Part shown: piece by piece, positions 63,018 through 64,000 of the stretch
How positions within the stretch are numbered: position 1 is the stretch's first letter
How the letters are laid out: the number at the start of each line of letters is the position of its first letter
The notes under the pieces: model-generated
Databases searched by the model: none
Told to the model about the DNA's origin: nothing
Seen by the model: only the letters and a program-made list of their open reading frames with translations
Translations under genes and position numbers: made by a program
Assembly (NCBI GenBank): GCA_949752745.1
Contig: OX457031.1
Coordinates: forward strand, 23,051,642 to 23,115,641
Length of the DNA stretch: 64,000 bases
Direction of reading: 5' to 3'
From: Protula sp. h YS-2021
Taxonomy: Eukaryota; Annelida; Polychaeta; Sabellida; Serpulidae

Positions 63018-64000
63018 GTAAGTAAAGAACTGTCTAGTTTTATTATCTTCTGACCAAATAATCGCCCACAATAAATTATCATATTGGTTATTCTAGAAAC
63101 CAACTTTAAATTTGTTAACTAGTGGTGTAAACACATTATGCTTGCATCAAGAATACCACTAAAACAAATAAAACTAGAACGTAACGTAACGTGTAGTTCT
63201 TATAGAGCGCAAACAACAGTTTGCCTGATCTGTGCACTTAAACAGATATACTCGTTTTAAAATTTTCCTGTAACTGAGAATATAGCACCTTATGAATTTT
63301 TTGAAATTGTATTATTGCTAATGTTAACTTAGATACCAAGTGATCATGTTTTAAAATGACAGATTTCCTTCGGAAGGAAAAGATTGTTTATAACCCAATT
63401 TTTCATTACACATTAAAACGCAAAGTTAGTCCTGTGCTCAATTGATTTTCAATTTATTTCAAATCATACGTATGGTACTCTGGTGGTCCTTTGTGTTTAC
63501 CTTAGAGACTTCTTCAAGGCCTAATCGTAACTAAATCTATTTTGCTATTAAGACCCTACAAGGAGTTGTTACGAAAGCGCTTTTAGGTTGTTTCAGTCCT
63601 ATGCAAATTGTACAATTCGTCGCAAAGATTTTGTCGCAAAAAATTAACAAATGTTCTTTAAATTCAACAAATATAGCACATCTACTGTAGAACAATTGAA
63701 TTCACTGTTGTTTAAACTTATGTCTTTGCTAAAACTTCAGTATGTGCTTGTTGAAATTTTACTTACGTGTGCCCACTAGTTTACGGTTATAGAACACCAA
63801 AGAAGTAATGGGATACTCAGGAACACTTTAACACACCGAATTCATTTTCAAATCGATCTAAATTCTTTCAAAAACTACGAGTAAACAAATTACAAATATG
63901 ACTGACGGATTTTTTATAGGATCTACAATTGTCAGACCTTATATAATCTTTTATAACCTCTTTACGATAGCAGAACACCTTACTATGCAAGGGATTAAAC
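63018..64000 (+). other. Intron 3 (or further) of the rolling-stone-like gene
   Basis: After the donor at 63018 no further exon with the expected hydrophobic, phase-compatible reading frame is recognised before the window ends. The sequence is AT-rich and unremarkable. Confidence 0.55.

Overview
This window is animal nuclear DNA. It is AT-rich, its genes are split into many small exons with GT-AG introns, and the space between them is filled with MITEs, LINE relics, a tRNA-derived SINE, satellites and homopolymer runs. Gene content (a SUGCT-type CoA-transferase, a rolling-stone-like membrane protein and a large zinc-finger/tyrosine-recombinase protein) and repeat style suggest a marine invertebrate, perhaps a mollusc or another lophotrochozoan. 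The species cannot be fixed from the sequence alone.

Layout. From 1 to about 24.7 kb I see no intact gene. This part holds a small fold-back element (2.26-2.47 kb), a 32-bp minisatellite (4.75-5.19 kb), a distant inverted repeat pair (6.6 and 9.2 kb), a 15-bp satellite (11.98-12.15 kb), two TIR-bounded MITE-like elements (12.7-13.4 and 16.6-17.6 kb), a palindromic repeat block (15.1-15.8 kb), and two dead non-LTR retrotransposon relics in opposite orientations (13.4-14.4 kb minus; 20.9-22.1 kb plus). The second relic is split by a SINE with a clear target-site duplication. From 24.7 to 33.1 kb lies a 13-exon plus-strand gene for a class III CoA-transferase of the succinyl-CoA:glutarate CoA-transferase type. 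From 33.1 to 39.6 kb is repeat-rich intergenic DNA.

From 39.6 to 50.7 kb lies the most interesting locus: an intact 14-coding-exon plus-strand gene of about 1757 codons. It encodes a PWWP-like domain, a low-complexity middle with duplicated exons, two zinc-finger-like motifs, a tyrosine-recombinase (YR) fold that keeps the R, K, R, H and Y positions, and two C-terminal SANT/Myb-like modules. The introns are nearly all phase 1. The locus is full of tandem duplications: in intron 2, exons 4/5 with their introns, intron 9, and a roughly 1-kb array downstream of the stop that carries in-frame copies of the end of the last exon and long fold-back hairpins (50.8-55.1 kb). After a further repeat array with TGACGTCA palindromes (56.2-57.1 kb), the 5' part of a rolling-stone-like multipass membrane protein gene begins near 61.7 kb and runs off the right edge.

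The three genes are all on the plus strand and look functionally unrelated: one is mitochondrial metabolism, one is probably nuclear/chromatin, one is plasma membrane. All exon models were built by eye from reading frame, splice consensus and phase continuity; none is supported by transcript data.
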